This document shows positions 23,077 through 33,793 of a stretch of 64,000 nt of DNA, one piece after another. This DNA is from Sorex araneus (Eukaryota; Chordata; Mammalia; Eulipotyphla; Soricidae), in assembly GCF_027595985.1 (NCBI RefSeq), contig NC_073307.1:10746432-10810431 (forward strand), given 5' to 3'. Position 1 is the stretch's first letter, and every line of letters starts with the position of its first letter. Under the pieces are notes generated by a model. The model did no database searches. It saw only the letters and a program-made list of their open reading frames with translations, and had not been told where the DNA came from. A program made the translations under genes and the position numbers.

Positions 23077-23560
23077 CTTTTTGTATAAACACAGGAAGAC
23101 AGTTAATGCTATGCTTTTGTAAGTTGGGAGTTAATTGACTCCAAATGATATTCACTCCTGGACATCTATTCTCTTGACTTAAGCCTCAGTTGCCCTTACT
23201 TTCTAGAACTCCAAAAGCAGGGTCCCAATGAGGAATTGGATGGACCCAGGGCAAGCTGTGAGCGACCCTGGAATCAAAATGAACCAGCCCAATTGCCATG
23301 ATACTTAAATATAAGTTAGGAGTATGGTCATGGACAATTTCCGTCATGAACCAAAAAGTAACATCTAGATTAGGACCCTCCTAGGGTTAGGAAAAATTAA
23401 TCTGGCCTGAGTACTGTAGTCTGAGATCTATAGTGAGATGTCCCCAGGAGAGCCACCCTACAAAGTTAATGTATCTCTTACTGTGTCCATACAAAATAAC
23501 TAATATTAAGAAGTAGAATTAAGATGTTAATTAAGTTATTGAACTAAGGAGAGGAGAAAC
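23077..23560 (+). mobile_element. LTR fragment related to the 14.2-kb solo LTR
   Basis: It aligns with 14,248-14,750 of the solo LTR through 'acaggaagacagtta', 'ccaaaagcagggtccc', 'gacccagggcaagctgtgag', 'ggtcatgga' and 'agtgagatgtc'. After about 23,560 the sequences differ. The GC-richer segment to about 23,905 may be the rest of this LTR in a different subfamily. No second LTR or internal retroviral genes are seen. Confidence 0.8.
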
Positions 23561-23905
23561 ATCTTTAAGTGATATTTTGCCGTTGAGCAGAAGAAGAGCT
23601 TTCATATGTTGATTTTGCTACAGGGCATAGTGTGGTGGCTACCCCCAATGCAGGGAGTTGATGAGATATGAGGAGACGCCAGCTGAGAGATGGAGCATGG
23701 AGAGATGAGCAGGGAGACAGGGTGAGATGGCAATGCGCTTAGTGACATCGGAACAGGTGCATGGGAAGAATGATCACCAACCAGCCTGGCCCTCATCTCC
23801 TCCTTCGTCCGCCCATGGTACTGGCCATCCTAGGTGGGGAAGTGGCTCGAGTCCGCCAAATGCAATAGAGAGAGAGCCGCCGGCTTTCCCTAGCTGACCG
23901 GAGAT
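23561..23905. other. GC-richer segment, possibly LTR 3' part
   Basis: It contains 'gagatggagcatggagagatgagcagggagacagggtgag' and a GC-rich end 'gagccgccggctttccctagctgaccgg'. It follows the LTR-like segment directly but does not match the solo LTR. Confidence 0.35.
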
Positions 23906-24080
23906 AATATTAAGAAAAATGCAATGATGATTGAAATACATGTTTTAAGTAATATAAATTGCATACACTTCCCAAACAATGTTTGGTGATAATTAATGTA
24001 ATTTATATTGAAATATGCATATATTATAAAAATGAAATATGTAGGAGTGTCAGACTTTTATTAGATGTAATAGTATTTTT

Positions 24081-24331
24081 TGGGCTGGAGCAATAGCATA
24101 GTGGGTAGGGTATTTGTCTTGCACATGCCACACCTCGGTTCAATTCCTCGGTCCCTCTCAGAGAGCTTGGCAAGCTACAGAGAGTATCCCACCCCCACGG
24201 CAGAGCCTGACAAGCTACCCGTGGCATATTCGATATGTCAAAAACAGTAACAACAAGTCTCACAATGGAGATGTTACTGGTGCCTACTCGAGCAAATTGA
24301 TGAACAATGGGACAACAGTGCTACAGTGCTA
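24081..24331 (+). repeat. SINE-B
   Basis: A complete copy with head 'tgggctggagcaatagcatagtgggtagggtatttg', RTE body, RTE C-terminal block and a (gctacagt)n tail. The box B region reads 'cggttcaattcc'. Confidence 0.95.
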
Positions 24332-24873
24332 CATTCTTTTGTTTATAACAATATTTTTTCAAACTTCTTTCACAGAGCTTGGCTCTAACTAGATAAACTA
24401 CTGTGGTAGTACTTTTAACTTTTATTTGTACTGACTTATAATGGATTTAAAAAATACATTTCAGGGATTTAGCTTCATATCTCTGTAATCCATACAGCCA
24501 GTCTCTGCCACCTGGTTAGTGAGTTCAGACCAGTCTCATTTTAGATGATTATTGATGTAGAGCAACACTGACTTCTTAAGAAAAAAAAACTTAGCACTTC
24601 TACTTTTTCTATTTTAGTTCTTTTTCTTTGTCTTGTAAAATAGTATATTATTACAGTAATATGGTTGACAATAATCATGTTTATGACTTTGGTGTACAAA
24701 GTTATCACAACTCCACCACCCCTGTCTCGTTGCTTCTAGCAATTTCTGTAGTTTTTCCATGGTGATTCTCTGAAGTGACTCACTTTTTGTCCCTTCCGAA
24801 TGTCTCTGCTCCAAATTTTGATCTGTGGTTGCCTGGGGTATTGTATCACTTTTTAGATCTAATTAAGTCTTCT
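24332..24873. other. Unmarked DNA
   Basis: No gene or repeat is recognised. A 66-codon minus frame at 24,614-24,814 carries no motif. Confidence 0.45.
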
Positions 24874-24985
24874 AAGGCCAAGAGAAAGAGCATGGGGATC
24901 ATGGCACTTACATCACATGCAGAGGGCCCTGGTTGGATCCTTAGAACTGTATATGGTCTCCTTAGCAGTGCTGAGGAAGGTCCCT
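24874..24985 (+). repeat. Old SINE-A-like fragment
   Basis: 'aggccaagagaaagagcatgg', 'gccctggttggatccttagaactgtatatggtctccttagcagtgctgag' follow the SINE-A order with many changes. Confidence 0.5.
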
Positions 24986-25002
24986 CCTTCCAAATAATAA
25001 TA

Positions 25003-25048
25003 AAGTTTGTGTGTGTGTGTGTGCATGTTTGTGTGTGTGTAGTGTGTT
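25003..25048. repeat. (GT)n microsatellite
   Basis: An imperfect (gt)n run with 'gcatgttt' interruptions. Confidence 0.9.
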
Positions 25049-25179
25049 GGATCTTCTACAATGGACTATATGTTTTCTGTATTCCTTTTCCCTTTAATTA
25101 TTATCATTTATCTCTTCTTTCAATGTGGAATTGCTTTAACTATTATTTTGTAGAGCAGGCTTGGTGGTGGTAAACCAAA

Positions 25180-25780
25180 AATGCTTTTATTTGTTTATGA
25201 TATTTGAATGATAAATATTGCCACCTCAAACTTTTGGCTTTAGCTCTTGTCCTTTAACGTTTTGGTGCCGTCCTACTCCCTGTCTGCCTGTATGGTTTTT
25301 TGCTGAGAAATCTGAGGAATTCTAGCTTGATAAAGGTGCCTTAGGATGCGATGTTGTCCCTGTTTCCACCTTGTGGCCTTTAATACTTCTTATGTATAAC
25401 TGACTCCTGACAGTTTGGAGATTCCCAGGTGTCTGTACTCTTCAGCTTTCTGGACATCTCCCTTAGCAGCTCCTGTGTTTGGTTTGGGAAGTTCTGGCTA
25501 CTTCTTTCTATGTGGTCTCTGTTCCCATCTTTCTCTTCACCTCTGATATTCTGACAATTCTGTGTACTCTTCAGATAGTCAGATATTTTTTGGAGGTTTT
25601 AATTTTTTCCCGCTAAATCTTCCTCCTCTTGCATTTGAGTCATTATTGTATTATCACCTTTACTATCTGATATGATCTCCTGGGAGATTGCTACTTGACA
25701 TCCTTTCCACATAAATTATGCCTTTTTCCAGGTGTTCCTTCCTATCTACCATCTCTCTGTGGGTTTTTATGAAAAAAAAT
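25180..25780 (-). mobile_element. Probable old L1/HAL1-type fragment
   Basis: The plus strand carries 'gctgagaaatctgagg', 'gggaagttctggctacttcttt' and 'tgggagattgctacttgacatcc' in an arrangement reminiscent of the complement of mammalian L1/HAL1 ORF1-region sequence. I recognise the pattern only loosely and cannot place boundaries well. Confidence 0.35.
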
Positions 25781-25781
25781 T

Positions 25782-26098
25782 TCTTTTTTTTTAAGTTTTT
25801 AAAATTTGATTGACTCACTGTGAGATAGTTACAAGCTTTCATATTTGGGTTACAATTACAGAATGATCAAACACCCATCCTTACACCAGTGCATATTCCC
25901 CACCACCAATATCCCCAGTATACACCCCCTTTTCCACCCTCCACCCTCCACCTGCCTCCATGGCAGACAATATCCCCCATACTCACTCTCTCTCTACTTT
26001 TGGGCATCATGGCTTGCAACACAGACACTGAGAGGTCATCATGTTTGGTCTGTTATCTACTTTCAGCACACATCTGCCATCCCAACTGATTCCTCCAT
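25782..26098 (-). mobile_element. L1 3' end fused to RTE sequence
   Basis: Minus-strand L1 3' end with a T-rich left edge (tail), the 'ggtggtggggaatatgcactggtg' block and 'ccataatgcccaaaagtagagagaga'. Its 5' edge passes directly into RTE coding sequence on the same strand at about 26,095, sharing 'ctcca'. The RTE remainder is not found beyond the L1 tail. Confidence 0.9.
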
Positions 26099-27937
26099 TG
26101 ACTTTCTGGAAGATGTGATAGATCCATCAGGACATTGGAGGGCAGTCATCTTGGTCTTGTAGTTGGCAAAGGACAGAAGAGCGTTGTGAATACATTTCCC
26201 AGCATCTGCCGCATCGGCCAACACTGCTGCTCTTCTCTCTTTGAGGACTTCCTTTATCGAATCTCTGCACTGCTTTACAAACTAGGGCATTAGTTTGAGG
26301 TTGCCTGAGCATGCGCCAAACCACATTGATGAATGAGCTCGAGAGTTTTCGAAGACAGGCGTCTGTTTGTGACTTTCTCACTCTCAGCAATCTTCACACA
26401 GTCATGGAGGTGCTGAACCATTTGATCGTATTCCTTGTCGATGTTGTCAAGGATGGATCTTCCCACATTGTTGCAATAGTGCCAAAGAGCTCCCAGTTTG
26501 TGGTCATTCTGGGAGTTGCCTTCATATACTTAAAGTTTGCAGACCTTTCTCCCCGCTTTGTTAAGTAGAATTTTGCATGAAGGAGACAGTGGTCCGATCC
26601 CGTTTTGAATTTTGGAACAACAGCAACATCAGTCAGGAAAATCTTTGATTGAATACGATGTGGTCAATTTCATTGTGGAACTGTCCACTGGGAGACTCCC
26701 ATGTCCAGTGTTCAGATTTGGCCTTCTGGAACTGTGAGTTACCATGGATGGTCTTGGTAGACATGATGAACTCAGACAGTCTCTCACCCTGATCATTCCA
26801 TTCTAGGCCATGGGTCCCAATGTGGAGTTATTCGGTGACCTTGGACCTATCTTGGCATTAAAATCCCCAACAGTGATCTTGTAGAAGGTGTGGTCTTCTT
26901 TATAGATCTTCTCCAATTCCATGAAGAACCTCTCAATTTCTTCTTCATCGTAGTTGGATGTTGGTGCATAGATGATGAAGATAGAAACTGCAGGCAGTGA
27001 GCCACATCTATTCAAGCGTAATCGTCCGATTCGGGTTGTTAGGCTTTTGAATGAATCAATGCTCATGGCCAAGTTCATGTTGACAAGGACACTGACACCA
27101 CCGACGCCTCTGTTGTTGCATATTCCGAGGAACAATTCTTCTCCAGTGTCGAAAATGGCATGATGTTATTGATGTCTTCTCGTTTTAGTCAGACCAATGA
27201 TGTTGTAGTTGATCTTCTGTGCTTGCACCATCAGATCCTTGATGGATGCTTCTGATGCCAGAATACGTGCGTTGAAAAAATACAGACAATCATTTTAGTC
27301 TTTCTTCATTTTGGCAGTCTAGTTTGTCCCTGGTATTTTTTCAGCCTGTCCTTGCTCATCTTTCTTTACACTGTCATATCGGGGGCTCTTTCATTGTCAG
27401 GTGAAGGAGGCCGATTGTTGTTACTGTTGTTGGCATATGGAATATGCCACGGTAGCTTGCTAGGCTCTGCCGTGTGGGCAGGATACTCTCGGTAGCTTGC
27501 CGGGCTCTCTGAGAGGTATGGAGGCTTTTAGGGTGGCCTCCAATTGCCCTTAGAGATGTAAACATGGTTCACACCATATTTGAACCCCATCAAATATGGT
27601 GCAGGATAATGGGCATTAGGTGTCTTATGGTGTGTCAGTCTGGAGAGTGACCTGGAGCTTGGCGGTGGCTGGGTAGTGGATGTAGTGGGAGTCGGCTGGT
27701 GAGGTATTTATCTGGTTTGGGTAGAGTGGGGCATCTGGGTTTGACCCCCTTCCTCAGATGCTGGAGATTGGAGGAGGCAGACAGAGGATCTTGTTTCTGG
27801 GTCTCCTTGAACTTAGAGTTCAAGGTCACAAAGTTCTGCTTAACTGGTTTTGTGGGGCTTCACTCATGCGTGAGGTTCGGCCTAAGTATCCGGAGAGTGG
27901 CCTGGAGTGTGGCGATGGCTGGGTAGTGGACGTAGCT
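26098..27937 (-). mobile_element. RTE LINE copy: 5'UTR plus endonuclease
   Basis: Read 5' to 3' on the minus strand: a 5'UTR (27,300-27,937), then a degraded ORF with an APE-type endonuclease. Visible motifs are NARILASEA and GLTKTRR near 27,190-27,270, GVGGV-VLVN near 27,100, IIYAPTSNYDEEE near 26,950, GDFNAKIG near 26,850 and GSDH near 26,590. These are the conserved blocks of RTE-clade endonucleases. The Glu expected in GLTET is Lys, and frames break near 27,150 and 26,803. A post-endonuclease linker continues to 26,098, where L1 sequence begins. The reverse transcriptase is missing. The family match is to the element I recall as RTE1_Sar, close to hookworm RTE proteins. Confidence 0.9.
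27300..27937 (-). promoter_or_regulatory. RTE 5'UTR with internal repeat units
   Basis: The segment holds two ~47-bp similar units (27,639-27,685 and 27,889-27,935; 'ctggagagt-acctggag-..ggctgggtagtgga' on plus) spaced 250 bp apart, so the untranslated leader is partly built from repeats. The block at 27,419-27,520 is the one shared with the SINE-B body. Promoter activity is inferred from position only. Confidence 0.6.
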
Positions 27938-28742
27938 ACCATTCTTTGTTACCTCCTTCAATTCTGGTTTACCCTTTGGATAATTTTATTTGAGAGAATT
28001 CCACTTTAAATTTGCATGGATTGGCAGCAGAATTATTCTGCTAACACACCTGTGGTAGCTTCCTATGTTGTTCTGATGATGGGCAGAGGTATACCTCTAG
28101 GACTAATCCTGCATTTACAATGCTGTATCACTGAGCGGGAGGAGGATGGTAATGAGGAGACTGAAAACATCAATGACAGTGTTGCAGGTGGTGGGTGAGT
28201 AGGGAAGTGATTCCTACTTCCATTCCTGACCTCTCCCTGGTAGTCTCAGTCTCTGCCTCTGGGCCATGCCTTGGTATCAATTAATATTTGACAGAGCTGC
28301 GGAGGGACCCAGTGGGGTAAGGCTGCCCCTAAAGTATTACAGCTCATTTAGCTTGTTTAGCTTTCACCGGGAACTTTTCTGCTGGGAACATTATCTTTCA
28401 CCTCAGATTGAGTGGAAGACTCTACTTTCTAAGTGTTAGCCCTCCCCCTGTTGGGTAGGGCCTCACCATACCATTTGAGGTCTCTTCTCCGCGTGCTTCC
28501 TTCCTTCTGTGATCACATACTGCCAGGTGCAGATGCATACCTGGATTGGGCAGACAAGCAATACCAAGGAGGCGAATCTTTTATTATTCGCTGCATTTGC
28601 TGATTGTATTTTAGCAGGGGAGATTTGCTTGACAACACCACATCTAGCCTGCTATTTCCTGACACTAAAGTTTCCATTTCTGTCCTTAGGTTTTAGAGTT
28701 TTCATCAACCAAAATATGATTTGTGTATTTTCCTTTCCTCAA
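27938..28742. other. Unassigned DNA between two RTE copies
   Basis: Higher GC than the surroundings. A 60-codon plus frame (28,016-28,198) ends next to 'ggtgggtgagtag', which resembles a splice donor, but I recognise no protein. It could be further RTE leader, LTR or unique DNA. Confidence 0.3.
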
Positions 28743-29473
28743 TGTATCACTTGTCATCCCATTGTTCATCGATTTGCTCGAGTGGGCAATGCCAGCGTAC
28801 GTGTGTTAAAAGTGCAAACAGTCATTTTAGTCCTTCACTTTGGCAGCCTAGTTCAGGACCCTGATATTTTATCACCCTCTCTTTGTTCGTCCTTCTTATT
28901 GCTGCCATATTGGGTGCTCTTCAGGGTCAATGGGCTGAGGCCCATTGTTGCCATTGTTGTTACTGTTTTTGGCATATTGAATATGCCACGGGTAACTTGC
29001 CAGGCTCTGCCGTGTATGCAGGATACTCTCAGTAGCTTGCTGGGCTTGGTGAAAGGGATGGAGGCTTTTAGGGTGGCCTCTAATCACCATTATAGGTGTT
29101 CTGATGGTTCACACTAGATTTGAACCATCAAATATGGTGCGTAATTATGGGAAATGGGTAGGAAGTGTTTAAAATGTGTTGTGCGGCCACTTTGTGGCCA
29201 CGCAGTCTGGAAAGCAGCCTGGAGCGTGGCGGCAGTTGGGTACTGGAGGTCAGCCAATGAGGAATTTACCTGGTGCTGGCAGGATGGGTCTTATGGGTGT
29301 GACCCCTGGGTTGCCAGAGATTGGTGGGCAGAGGTTTGCTGTTCCATTTCCTGTTGAGCCTAGAGTCCAAGGTCACAAAGTTCCTTATTATTACCTGGTT
29401 CTGTGGTACTCCACTGATGTGTGAGGCTCGGCCCAAGCATCTGGAAAGCGGCCCAGAGCATGGTGGTATACTC
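28743..29473 (-). mobile_element. Internally deleted RTE (idRTE), long form
   Basis: The left 45 bp ('tgtatcacttgtcatcccattgttcatcgatttgctcgagtgggca' region) is the RTE 3' terminus. At about 28,788 it jumps to 'atgccagcgtacgtgtgtt...cattttagtcc', which in the copy at 27.25 kb is the very start of the ORF, and then continues through the whole 5'UTR. Nearly all endonuclease and reverse-transcriptase sequence is therefore deleted. The element cannot encode its own enzymes. Repeat units at 29,206-29,248 and 29,440-29,466 match those in the 27-kb copy. No duplication was found. Confidence 0.85.
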
Positions 29474-29651
29474 ACTGCGTTTAGTATAAATCATTTTAGT
29501 ATAAACCTTATCAACAAAATCCTAAACTTTGTCTTTTCGTTTTGGACACATACTAGTTTCCTTTTTGAAACCCCGACCCTATTTGTGCAGGACACTGCTT
29601 TCTCCCTTGGTTCATTGGCTTCATAAAACATTACTCTACTATTAATGTGAT

Positions 29652-29879
29652 TAGGGCATTTGCCTTACACGCGGCCAACCAGGTTCGATTCCTCTGTCCC
29701 TCTCTGAGAGCCTGGCAAACCACCAAGAGTATCCTGCCCGCACAGTAGAGCCTGGCAAGCAACCCATGGCGTAATCAATATGCCAAAACTAGTAACAATA
29801 AGTCTCACAATGGAGACATCACTGGTGCCCACTCAAGTAAATCGATGAACAACAGGAGGACAGTGCTAAGACAGTGCTA
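29652..29879 (+). repeat. SINE-B, head truncated
   Basis: It starts inside the head at 'ttagggcatttgcc', retains box B-like 'aggttcgattcc', and continues through the RTE blocks to a tail 'ggacagtgctaagacagtgct'. Confidence 0.92.
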
Positions 29880-30004
29880 TTCTCCAGTATCTTTGATGGA
29901 GTCAGGATTAAAGATACTTGCACCTTCCCTTCAGTGTAACCAAGAATGCTTTCCTGATATCATTGTTACATGCATATAATGTTAAATGCATATGAAATAA
30001 CATT

Positions 30005-30221
30005 GTCATCATCATCATCATCCCATTGATCATCAAATTTCTTGAGTGGTCTCAGTAACATCTCCATTCATCCTGGCCTTGAGATTTTAGAAGCCTCTCT
30101 TTACTTGTCCTTTCCAATGGTGCTGCATTGGAGGCTCTTTCATGGTCAGGGGAATGAGACCCATCATCGTTACTGGTTTGGACATATGAATATGCCATGG
30201 GGAGTTTGTGAGGCTCTCCCA
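30005..30221 (-). mobile_element. idRTE, truncated, with (ATG)n tail
   Basis: On plus it reads (cat)n, then 'cccattgatcatcaaatttcttgagtggtctcagtaacatctcc' (RTE C-terminal block), then 'ctggccttgagattttagaagcctctctttacttgtcc' and 'ggctctttcatggtcaggg' from the RTE 5'UTR, ending at 'tatgccatgg'. The tail repeat is atg rather than acagtg. Confidence 0.82.
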
Positions 30222-30368
30222 TATGTAATATTACATGTAATATAATATTACATGTTACATTATCTTCATTTGAATCCTATACTCTACTTTCAGAGTTGTA
30301 TTTCAACTGAATTTTTTGAGGACATAACAGAATATGTCCTCATAAATCATTTCAGGTACAATGTATTA

Positions 30369-30500
30369 AAAACTGGTGGCCAGAAATATGAGTTAAGTGG
30401 TAGACCACATGTCTAGAATGTTCAAGGCCCTGGGTTTCAGCATTGACCTATCAAGCTTAATAAGGAATTGCCTTGATGGTCCCCAAAACATCAGTGTCAA
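30369..30500 (+). repeat. Old tRNA-derived SINE
   Basis: 'gagttaagtggtagaccacatgtctagaatgttcaaggccctgggttt' resembles a tRNA-Ala-like SINE head with A and B boxes. It differs from SINE-A in detail and is likely older. Confidence 0.5.
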
Positions 30501-31981
30501 TCCCATTTTACTTCTAACTGTACAGCTTATATAATTTGGATTTAGGCATCTTTATGAGTAACTGCTTCATTTTTGGTCCTTGGAAGAACATTAAAACTTA
30601 CATGCAAAAGTAAGTTGAAATATTCATAACATTTATGCATAAAAATGTATTTTAAAGTCTGCATTAAAATGTACTAAGTCCAAAGTTTGATATTAATGCC
30701 TTAATCAAAATTTTATTTTTATGGAAGTAATTCTATTTTAAAATAATTATTGTAAACAGAAGAAGGTACAGATCTTATCCTGTACAAAACATTCTCAGTT
30801 TCAATCTTTATATTTTTATTCCAACATCTCTCTGCTAAACCTTCTTTGTCCAAGTGACAAATCCACATTCTTAGCTTGTGAAAATTTGTAATGTTTTTTC
30901 AAATTACCTTATATCAGTCATTTCTTAGACACAGAATTATAAATTATACTTTTCAACTTGCATTCTCTTCAGAGTCTTTTAATAATCAAATTTCAAGATA
31001 CAATTAAAAATGATAATTAAATTGTTTTTTTACACACAGACATCTAGGTTGAGATTGCTTTTAACCAAGAGAGAGGGTGGTTTGAAATATACAAGGATTG
31101 GTAAACCATTCTGGAAAAAATATCAAGAAAAAATCAAGTATACCTTAATGTGTCACAACAACCATATAACCTCCTCCTTATATTTTCTTCTCTTGTGTAA
31201 CATAAAACACAGAACATATTTTAATAAATTGTCTTTAAATTTGACTTTCTGATGAATTCAGTAAAAATTTTTATGAAGAAATGTTCCAAATCCTCTGCAT
31301 TTACTTTCCTACATTAAGCAATAGGTGTGTATGCAAAGAATTTTAAATAAAATATGTATTTTAATATGTTGATGTTTTTATTTATAAGTGCATAAATGTT
31401 TTAAGGATACAATATCACCATATAGTATCTACCATCAAAACAACAGTATTTGTCTACCACCTCCTATCTTGATAATTTATGTTATATTTAAATTAATAAA
31501 ACATTTCATTTTCTCTCTATGGGGAAAAATGAGTACTCCTTTAAGGTACACTATGGATATATTTTTAGAGCATTGGTTGTACTAAGGTACAACTATGAAT
31601 ATGTTTTTAGAGTACTGCTTGTATTATACCAAATATAACGTCCGTAGATTATCGAGGGAATATTTTAAAGTATATTAGAATACAATAATTTTATCATCTA
31701 TAGCAAATAAGCACATGAGAAGGATCCAAATATAACTTAAGATAAAGACTATATTTGTTCAAGCGTCACATCTTCTATCTGGCCTTGCTCAGCCACTGGT
31801 TTACTTTGAACAGCATCCAACTTCGATGCATCCTAAATCCTATCCACTCATTTACTTTCTTTAAAGTCCTCAACAAAATATAAATTACCACACAACACTT
31901 TGTTAACTTATTTATTATCTACTTCTGCTAGATTCTTTAAGCTTTAAAGTGTAATTTCCATTATTTATTTTCACCAAAACT
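30501..31981. other. Long AT-rich stretch without features
   Basis: A local duplication 'aaggtaca-ctatgaatat-tttttagag' occurs at about 31,542-31,575 and 31,584-31,615. No gene or repeat family is recognised. Confidence 0.5.
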
Positions 31982-32110
31982 ATTTTTCCCCTTTGTTTCC
32001 TCCATGCTCAGGGATCACCCCACTTGGGGGAGCCATATGGGATGCTGGGGATTGAACCCTGGTCGGCCACAAAGACAACTGCTTTGACCACTGTATTATC
32101 TGTCTGGCCC
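31982..32110 (-). repeat. SINE-A, shortened
   Basis: The minus strand shows 'cccatatggctcccccaagtggggtgatccctgagcatgg' and a head complement 'attgaaccctggtcggccac'. A middle part of the body is missing. Confidence 0.78.
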
Positions 32111-32602
32111 AAGGTTCTCTTCTTAGCCAGACTTCAGTTAAGCATCTCTTAGCACTATTTTGGTCTTGATCTTTTCCCTGCCCTGTGTAGTTGTAACTTG
32201 GTTTAGTAAGAACCTCTTCTTTGAAGGTCTTATCATTCTGGTCTTCCACTAAAATTCTCCAGTCAGTTCAATGAAATTCCTCAACCTTTGCTTTCTTCCC
32301 TCAGTAACTGTATATCCAACGACCTCCCTACCCAGTTCATTAATTATAATTTCTTAACAGTCTTTGCTGTATTTGGAGTTGGACCTAATCTTTCACCGTT
32401 CCAATTCTTTACTTTTTGAAATAGTCTTGAATAAAGTTTGCTTACCCTTTAAATACATGTCATATTTTAAAGAATCTTAGCCATCATTTTTGTACATGCA
32501 GGCACCTTTATAGATGCTGAATAATAAAGTAGATGAAAGTTGTATGTAGATTCAAGTATAAATATACATATATAGTATTGTACAACATAAAGACCTGAGC
32601 AT
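32111..32602. other. Unmarked DNA
   Basis: Nothing recognisable on either strand. Confidence 0.45.
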
Positions 32603-32712
32603 GGTGTGGGGAGATAGCTCAAAGCGCTCGAGTGTCTTCTTTGTGGGAACCCCGAGTCTGGTCCCTTGCAGCATCTGGTCCTCTGTATATCCTGGGTGTG
32701 ATTCAAAAACAA
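32603..32712 (+). repeat. Divergent tRNA-derived SINE
   Basis: 'tgtggggagatagctcaaagcgctcgagtg', 'gagtctggtcccttgcagcatctggtcc' and 'cctgggtgtgattcaaaaac' keep the general SINE order, with a tRNA-like first part and the terminal 'gggtgtga' block. Confidence 0.55.
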
Positions 32713-33597
32713 TGACTTCAGGATCTGGAAACTGAGTTGCGATAAAGTTACTGATTAGTCTTTCAGTTTTTTGTACATTTATGAAAGTCTCCTTTCTCAA
32801 ATATAAGATATGGTTAATGAAATCAACTGAATTACAGGAGAGTAATGTGAGGATGGGGGGGGGGGTTATAATCATTAATGTTTGACACATTTCACCCTAA
32901 GAAAAGCAAAACAGTAAAATGTGAAGTCAATACACAGAAACTTGTATCACTTGTGTTGATCTTCGATTTGCTCGAGTGGGTGCCAGAAACGTCTCCATGT
33001 CCCTGTAGTGTGCTAGAGTAGCCAATGATATCTGCTCACTCCAGGAACAGGAAGAGTCTCAAACCATTCATTCAGGGTTTTGACGAAGAACTCTGACCAT
33101 TTCATTGGTGGGTGGCCATGCTCTCTTTTGACGTCCCGTGGAATCCAGTCGGGAACAGCTCTAATCCAGTGGCCGTCTCTGAATTGCATTACATGTCCAG
33201 CCCATCGAATTTTTGATGCCTTGGCAAACGAGACAGTGCCCTTGATAATTGACCGCCGATGGAGGTTGGAACTCTGGATTCTTTCTCTGACTTGAGTGAG
33301 ACATGGTACTCCTAGCAGAGCTCTTTCAATTCTTCTTTGGAATACCCGAATAGTGTTCTCATCCTGATTGCGTAGGGCCCAGGTCTCTGAGGCTTACGTT
33401 AGTGCAGGAAGAATGGTGGAATTGAAATGATGTGCCCGGAGTCGGAGGTTCTTCATCCTTTTAACCACTTCTTCGACACTCTTGAAGGCGTTCCATGCTG
33501 CATTCTTTCTCCTGTGCAGTTCTGGCGCCAAGTAGTTCCTCATGTTCAGTTCTTGACCCAGGTACACATAACTGCTGCATTCAGAGATGTTCATTCC

Positions 33598-33793
33598 GGG
33601 GCTGGAGCGATAGCACAGCGGGTAGGGCGTTTGCCTTGCACGCGGCCAACCCGGGTTCGATTCCCAGCATCCCATATGGTCCCCTGAGCACCGCCAGGGA
33701 GTGATTCCTGAGTGCAGATCCAGGAGTAACCCCTGTGCACCGCCAGGTGTGACCCAAAAAGCAAAAAAAAAAAAACAAAAAAAAAAACCAAAA
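33598..33793 (+). repeat. Young SINE-A inside the RTE
   Basis: Almost the window's consensus: 'ggggctggagcgatagcacagcgggtagggcg', box B 'gggttcgattcc', 'gtgacccaaaaagc' and a long A-rich tail. A perfect 16-bp duplication cagagatgttcattcc lies at 33,582-33,597 and 33,794-33,809. It interrupts the RTE coding sequence and so postdates it. Confidence 0.98.

Noticed and set aside
28016-28198. Possible exon with a donor-like 'ggtgagtag'
   Set aside because: No acceptor, no recognised protein and no further exons. Kept only as a low-interest finding for the surrounding island.
32552-32890. 112-codon minus-strand frame
   Set aside because: Runs across an old SINE and a G run; no motif.
33601-33672. 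tRNA-like sequence with A and B boxes
   Set aside because: It is the head of a SINE-A, not a functional tRNA gene; there is no proper cloverleaf or terminator.
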